A model generated the notes under the pieces. The model worked only from the letters and a program-made list of their open reading frames with translations. It did not search any database and was not told the origin of the DNA. Shown here one piece after another: positions 60,879-64,000 of a stretch of 64,000 bases of DNA. The stretch comes from Paenibacillus sp. An7 (lineage in GTDB: Bacteria; Bacillota; Bacilli; Paenibacillales; Paenibacillaceae), in NCBI RefSeq assembly GCF_009870785.1, contig NZ_WTWX01000010.1:53605-117604 (forward strand). The letters run 5' to 3'. The stretch's first letter is position 1; each line of letters opens with the position of its first letter. The position numbers and the translations under genes were made by a program.

Positions 60879-61586
60879 GTGAGGTTGCCTGGAGCAGGAT
60901 TCATTTGTGTACTTGTACTCATGCTTTTAGGTTGTAATCATCCTTCGAACGAACCATCCAGGGAAGAAGTAAAGAAGGAAGGTGGAGAAGGGATGCCATC
61001 AGAACTAATCAAGGCAGCTGAACGCGGTGAAACCGACCGAGTCTTAGCATTAGTGGAATCAGGTGTAGATATAAATACAACAGATGCCAAGGGACGGACA
61101 GCGATCCTGGCAGCGACTCATAACAATAAGCAAGATACGGTAAAAGCATTGATTGAGGCAGGGGCTGACCTTAATATCCGAGATCAGCGGAACGACAATC
61201 CACTGCTCTATGCAGGTGCCGAGGGAAAGTTAGAGATCGTGAAACTCATGGTGGAAGCTGGAGCGGATACCGGAGTAACCAATCGTTTTGGAGGCACTGC
61301 TCTTATTCCTGCTGCTGACCGAGGTCATGTGGAGGTTGTGGAGTATCTACTTCAGCATTCGGATGTAGATATTGATCATGTCAACAATTTAGGATGGACT
61401 GCTCTGCTTGAAGCTGTCATTCTAGGCGATGGCGGGGTAAACCATACTCAAATTGTGAAACTGCTTGTCTCTCATGGAGCGGATGTTAATCTGGCCGACA
61501 GTGACGGGGTCACACCTTTGCAGCATGCTAAGAGGCATGGATACAACGAAATCATATCCATTTTAGAACAGGCAGGGGCTAAATAA
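60879..61586 (+). CDS. Ankyrin-repeat lipoprotein
   Basis: 235 residues. Lipobox VLMLLGC (Cys19), a short charged linker, then five or six ankyrin repeats (about 40-235) with the usual DxxGRTAILAATHNNKQDTVKALIEAGAD pattern. GGAGGG six bases before GTG 60879 sets the start. Divergent from a LysR gene and 50 bases before the NCS2 permease gene. Likely a surface protein-binding module; partner unknown. Confidence 0.88.
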   Translation: MRLPGAGFICVLVLMLLGCNHPSNEPSREEVKKEGGEGMPSELIKAAERGETDRVLALVESGVDINTTDAKGRTAILAATHNNKQDTVKALIEAGADLNIRDQRNDNPLLYAGAEGKLEIVKLMVEAGADTGVTNRFGGTALIPAADRGHVEVVEYLLQHSDVDIDHVNNLGWTALLEAVILGDGGVNHTQIVKLLVSHGADVNLADSDGVTPLQHAKRHGYNEIISILEQAGAK

Positions 61587-61635
61587 AGATATACAAAGAT
61601 TACGTAATTATGATGGTGAAAGATGGGAAATAGAA

Positions 61636-63003
61636 ATGATGGATCAGTTGAAATCAAGATATTCATTTAGTGTGCTGCTTGCCGGTGTGCAGTGGCTTTT
61701 CTTTTTGTTTACAAATACAGTTATGGTACCCCTATCCATTGGTCATGCACTCGGGCTTGCGCCGGGTGAGATTGCTGGATCGATGCAGCGTTCCTTCATA
61801 CTGACCGGAATTCTCTGTATCATACAAGTGATATGGGGACATCGTTATGCACTGATGGATGGGCCGGCTGGCGTGTGGTGGGGACTTGTTCTCAGTATAT
61901 GTGCGTCTGCACCTGCGATGGGGCTTTCTCTTAGTTCCGTAGCAGCCAGTCTGGCCAGTGGTTTTATTCTATCAAGTATACTGGTTATTATCCTTACGCT
62001 GTGCGGCTTTATAAAAGTGCTCCAGCGTATTTTTACGCCAATTGTTATGGGTGTCTATTTGCTTTTGCTCACTTTTCAGCTGGCGAACACCTTTTTTAAA
62101 GGCATGATCGGATATGATCAGACAGGGAAGTGGGATTTGTCGCTTGCCGGTTTGTCACTCTTCATTATTGTGGTTGTCGCCATTATTCATATTAAAGGAA
62201 AAGGTAAATTCGGACAGTTCTCTTTGCTGAGCGGAATTGTTGTAGGCTGGATTGCTTATGCTATTCTCTTCGGAGGCGGAGAGAGTGCGCGCTCTGTTGC
62301 TGAAGGAGCAACTGGGGTATGGCACTGGTTCCCATGGGGAACCCCGCAGCTAGAGCCTGGAATTATCTTAGTTGGTCTAATCGCCGGCCTCGTAAATATG
62401 ACGAATACCTTAACGAGCTTAATCGCAGCGAGCAAAATGTATCAGAGAGAGACAACCGAGAAACAGTACAGAAGATCCTTTTTGTTTACGAATATCTTCT
62501 CCATTCTGGGCGGTTGTCTCGGACTCATTCCGTTTGGTACCTTTGCTTCCTCTATTGGTTTTCTTGAAAATACGAAGGTGCTGCGCCGAGCTGCTCTATT
62601 CGCAGGCTCCGTCATGTTTATCTTGGTAGGGGTATTTCCTTCCCTCAGCGGATGGTTAGCGCAGCTTCCTTTATCCGTAGGAAATGCAGTGCTCTTCGCA
62701 GCTTACTTGCAGATGTTTGGTACAGCGATTCGGACGTTCCAAGGGGCAGTTTTCAATCCCAAAACGATCTATCGTGTGGCTCTTCCGGTACTCATAGGAA
62801 TCAGCATCATGAATATTCCTTCTTCTGCGTTTACCGAGTTTCCACCGCTCTTAACCCCAATTCTGTCTAATGGACTTGTGATTGGTGTAATCATGGTAAT
62901 TATCCTAGAGAATTTTGTGCGCTGGGATAAATACGAGACAAAAGCAGCGACAACAGCAACTTTGTCTAAGACAAAGACAGCGGCCAATTCTTCCGCTAAC
63001 TAA
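61636..63003 (+). CDS. Uracil/xanthine transporter (NCS2 family)
   Basis: 455 residues, about 12-14 TM helices. VQWLFFLFTNTVMVPLSIG, ALMDGPAGVWWG, MTNTLTSLIAASKMYQRETT (TM10 region) and SFLFTNIFSILGGCLG fit NCS2 nucleobase transporters related to YbbY rather than PbuX. The second NCS2 gene in the window. ATG 61636 or 61639; ribosome site weak (GATGGG). Confidence 0.88.
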   Translation: MMDQLKSRYSFSVLLAGVQWLFFLFTNTVMVPLSIGHALGLAPGEIAGSMQRSFILTGILCIIQVIWGHRYALMDGPAGVWWGLVLSICASAPAMGLSLSSVAASLASGFILSSILVIILTLCGFIKVLQRIFTPIVMGVYLLLLTFQLANTFFKGMIGYDQTGKWDLSLAGLSLFIIVVVAIIHIKGKGKFGQFSLLSGIVVGWIAYAILFGGGESARSVAEGATGVWHWFPWGTPQLEPGIILVGLIAGLVNMTNTLTSLIAASKMYQRETTEKQYRRSFLFTNIFSILGGCLGLIPFGTFASSIGFLENTKVLRRAALFAGSVMFILVGVFPSLSGWLAQLPLSVGNAVLFAAYLQMFGTAIRTFQGAVFNPKTIYRVALPVLIGISIMNIPSSAFTEFPPLLTPILSNGLVIGVIMVIILENFVRWDKYETKAATTATLSKTKTAANSSAN

Positions 63004-63014
63004 TACATGATGAC

Positions 63015-63058
63015 AAAAGCCATTACCCCGTAGAGATACCGGGTAATGGCTTTTTTTA
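63015..63058. terminator. Bidirectional intrinsic terminator
   Basis: AAAGCCATTACCC/GGGTAATGGCTTT stem with T-runs on both strands, between convergent genes. Confidence 0.88.
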
Positions 63059-64000
63059 ATAGGTTGAAATTGCTTCTATATCTTCTGTATCTTCTTTATT
63101 TTCCACATCTTCTTCGTGATCTACGGAAGCTTGTCCGGAGCTGAGCACATCTTGAACATATGCTTTTAGTTCAACTGGGTCTTTGACGGTAAGAACAGCT
63201 GCACCGCCAATCTTTGTCTCTTTAATTAAATTCATAGGAGGTATTTGCTCAGTAGCTTGGAAATTACTCTGAATCCCAAGAGCGGCAAGCTTCCAGATAT
63301 CATTAAAGGTAAGGTTCGTATCAATATATGGGCTCACTTCCTTTAGGATCGAGGGAAGCCTTGCAAGGGATGACGTTGTTTTCAGTTTCTCAGCAATGGC
63401 TCCCAGCAGTTTCCGCTGCCTTTCTGTTCTAGAAAAGTCCGACATCGCATCATGTCTAAAACGGACATACATTAATGCTTTTTCTCCATCAAGATGCTGA
63501 AATCCCTGTTTGAGATCAATATCGTACTCATGGTTATCTGCCTTGCTTACATAATATAGATCTTTTTCTACTTCGATATCCACACCGTCCACTGCATCAA
63601 CGAGTTTTATGAAGCCTTGGAAGTCAGTGTACACATAATACTGAATGGGGATTCCTAAAAGGTCACTTGCCGCTTGCATTGCTACGTCTGGACCATGGGT
63701 AATGGCCGTATTAATTCGGTTGTTTCCATGATTCGGTATTGCGGTGTATGTATCACGTAACAGAGAGAACAAGGAGATTTTCTTCGTAACTGGATCTATA
63801 GAAGCCACGAGCATCGTATCAGACCGCGGGATTTCCCCTTCAGAGAAACCTCTCGCATCCACACCCATAAGAAGCACGTTTACAGGCTCATCGCCTTCCC
63901 AAACCGGGGGCTCTATGGAAGAGTCCTGATCTACCTTTTCAATATTGTAAAAGGGCGAATCTTCTCCTGTCTTTTGCAAGTCTCCAAGTTCATTTGCAAT
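63056..64000 (-). CDS. LytR-CpsA-Psr family protein (5' end beyond window)
   Basis: At least 315 residues; the frame is open to the right edge, so the N-terminal membrane anchor is cut off. LCP domain blocks: LLMGVDARGFSEGEIPRSDTMLVASIDP, FSLLRDTYTAIP, RINTAITHG, and MYVRFRHDAMSDFSRTERQRKLL with the catalytic Arg/Asp pattern. LCP enzymes attach teichoic acids or other glycans to peptidoglycan. The C-terminal 30 residues are acidic. Confidence 0.92.
   Translation of the reverse strand: MANELGDLQKTGEDSPFYNIEKVDQDSSIEPPVWEGDEPVNVLLMGVDARGFSEGEIPRSDTMLVASIDPVTKKISLFSLLRDTYTAIPNHGNNRINTAITHGPDVAMQAASDLLGIPIQYYVYTDFQGFIKLVDAVDGVDIEVEKDLYYVSKADNHEYDIDLKQGFQHLDGEKALMYVRFRHDAMSDFSRTERQRKLLGAIAEKLKTTSSLARLPSILKEVSPYIDTNLTFNDIWKLAALGIQSNFQATEQIPPMNLIKETKIGGAAVLTVKDPVELKAYVQDVLSSGQASVDHEEDVENKEDTEDIEAISTY

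Overview
The window looks like a chromosomal segment of a Gram-positive, spore-forming Bacillales bacterium, most likely Paenibacillus or a close relative. This rests on strong AGGAGG ribosome sites with many TTG/GTG starts, U-tailed intrinsic terminators, three YjcZ-type small Gly-rich membrane proteins, stalk-domain (copper amine oxidase N-terminal-like) secreted proteins, FosB, a caa3-type oxidase operon (ctaCDEF-ctaG) with a DUF420 gene, a GH8 exo-oligoxylanase and a guanine-type riboswitch on xpt-pbuX. No prophage, insertion sequence, CRISPR array, rRNA or tRNA gene was recognised.

Layout. 0-0.57 kb: two tandem copies of a structured, terminator-ended RNA element. 0.6-4 kb (minus strand): YdjM-like membrane protein, GH8 exo-oligoxylanase, membrane protein. 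4.2-10 kb (plus): acetyltransferase, threonine synthase-like enzyme, NAD(P)-binding protein, bifunctional NAD(P)HX repair enzyme, FMN reductase and FosB. 10-13.9 kb (minus): class Ia ribonucleotide reductase nrdA-nrdB with tandem NrdR boxes and a terminator-like hairpin in the leader. 14-17.2 kb: thiamine-binding-like protein, the YjcZ-type cluster and a frameshifted csbD-like gene. 17.2-28.5 kb: oxidoreductase, RidA, TspO-like protein, a sugar ABC importer without its ATPase, a secreted histidine phosphatase, a SNF2 helicase with SWIM-finger partner, and a VanY-like carboxypeptidase. 28.5-36 kb (minus): stalk-domain protein, a large secreted modular TIM-barrel-like protein and a UvrD/YjcD-type helicase. 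36-43.5 kb: zinc-ribbon protein, Nudix hydrolase, MscL with a zinc-ribbon tail, riboswitch-xpt-pbuX and a second methionine aminopeptidase. 43.8-49.5 kb: cytochrome c oxidase operon. 49.6-54 kb: GntR-controlled two-ABC operon. 54-55.5 kb: TraB/GumN-like protein. 55.7-59.2 kb: an AT-rich five-gene operon for lipid-linked sugar synthesis and transfer. 59.3-64 kb: HPP protein, LysR regulator, ankyrin lipoprotein, NCS2 permease and a truncated LytR-CpsA-Psr protein.

How the parts fit. The window is mostly core metabolism, respiration and envelope functions with recognisable control: NrdR sites on nrdAB, a purine riboswitch on xpt-pbuX, ResD-like direct repeats upstream of ctaC, and a palindrome over the promoter of the GntR-ABC operon. 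The most system-like accessory locus is 55.7-59.2 kb. A UbiA-family phosphoribosyl-polyprenol synthase, a HAD phosphatase, two SMR/ArnE-ArnF-like small transporters and a multi-pass GT-C-like protein together could make polyprenyl-phosphate-ribose, flip it across the membrane and transfer the sugar to a surface acceptor. The mycobacterial epimerases DprE1/DprE2 are not seen nearby. Other points deserving a second look are the duplicated structured RNA at the left edge, the nrdAB leader attenuator and an unassigned leader upstream of a 62-residue protein at 42.2 kb.
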